From Faecalicatena fissicatena (GTDB lineage Bacteria; Bacillota; Clostridia; Lachnospirales; Lachnospiraceae), in NCBI GenBank assembly GCA_001028025.1, contig LDAQ01000145.1, positions 1-5,322 of the forward strand: a DNA stretch of 5,322 nt. The letters are read 5' to 3'. The position numbers and the translations under genes are program-made. This document shows, in pieces, positions 5,302 through 5,322 of this stretch. Position 1 is the stretch's first letter; each line of letters begins with the position of its first letter. A model generated the notes under the pieces. It was not told the DNA's origin and did no database searches. It worked only from the letters and a program-made list of their open reading frames with translations.

Positions 5302-5322
5302 CCCACGAAAACTAAACAAAAT
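5296..5322 (+). CDS. Possible 5' end of an ORF entering from or leaving into flanking DNA (partial)
   Basis: AGGAGG at 5280-5285 is followed ten bases later by a GTG (5296-5298) that lies within the end repeat. The frame then stays open for nine codons (reading MYPTKTKQN) to the window edge. If real, the element end supplies the ribosome binding site and start codon of the neighbouring gene. Nine codons are far too few to judge, and the spacing is slightly long. No product can be named. Confidence 0.2.

Larger units (their letters stand above)
5207..5322. other. Right-end non-coding region
   Basis: This stretch is AT-rich and holds the palindrome at 5239-5268, the inverted end repeat at 5288-5301 and a possible start of a flanking or chimeric ORF at 5296. 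A weak outward promoter pair, TTAACT 5227-5232 and TATATG 5249-5254 with 16-bp spacing, is also visible but unconvincing. No complete gene is seen here. The interval 5071-5166 between the last gene and the terminator holds only the out-of-use extension frame. Confidence 0.5.

Noticed and set aside
5271..5315. 14-codon ORF starting ATG GAA ATC across the right end
   Set aside because: No ribosome binding site in front and very short; it crosses the inverted repeat by chance.
1..5322. CRISPR array, tRNA or rRNA genes, toxin-antitoxin or defence gene
   Set aside because: No regularly spaced repeats, no tRNA-like or rRNA sequence, and all real ORFs are explained as transposition proteins.

Overview
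The window looks like one compact mobile element, seen almost end to end. It has four tightly overlapping genes on the + strand, flanked by short non-coding ends that carry repeated copies of the 7-mer CACGATA. Strong AGGAGG-type ribosome binding sites, moderate base composition and AT-richer ends suggest a Gram-positive host of the Clostridia type (Lachnospiraceae- or Oscillospiraceae-like). This is an inference from style. No host gene is present to confirm it.

Layout. Positions 1-149 hold the left end: two direct copies of TACACGATAG, then a leader with a weak candidate promoter and a good ribosome binding site. Positions 150-1307 encode a 385-aa tyrosine recombinase with a Cre-like Trp in place of the usual third-box His. 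Positions 1304-3121 encode a 605-aa tyrosine recombinase whose HxxR motif reads RxxR and which has a Cys-rich tail. Positions 3111-4658 encode a third, 515-aa tyrosine recombinase with canonical catalytic residues and its own Cys-rich tail. Positions 4642-5070 encode a 142-aa helix-turn-helix plus coiled-coil protein of the TnpC/DUF6262 type. After a strong but apparently empty translation start (5053-5069) comes an intrinsic terminator (5167-5206). The right end follows, with an 11-8-11 palindrome and an inverted copy of the left-end repeat.

How the parts fit. Overlaps of 4, 11 and 17 bp, each with an internal ribosome binding site, imply one transcript and translational coupling. The gene set resembles the Tn554 family (TnpA and TnpB, both tyrosine recombinases, plus a small TnpC) with an extra recombinase. 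The three-recombinase theme also recalls RIT (recombinase-in-trio) elements. The recombinases probably act together on the CACGATA sites at the ends to excise and insert the element, with the small protein as accessory or target-choice factor. No cargo gene is visible between the ends, so this looks like a minimal self-mobilising form. The exact boundaries cannot be proved without an empty site.
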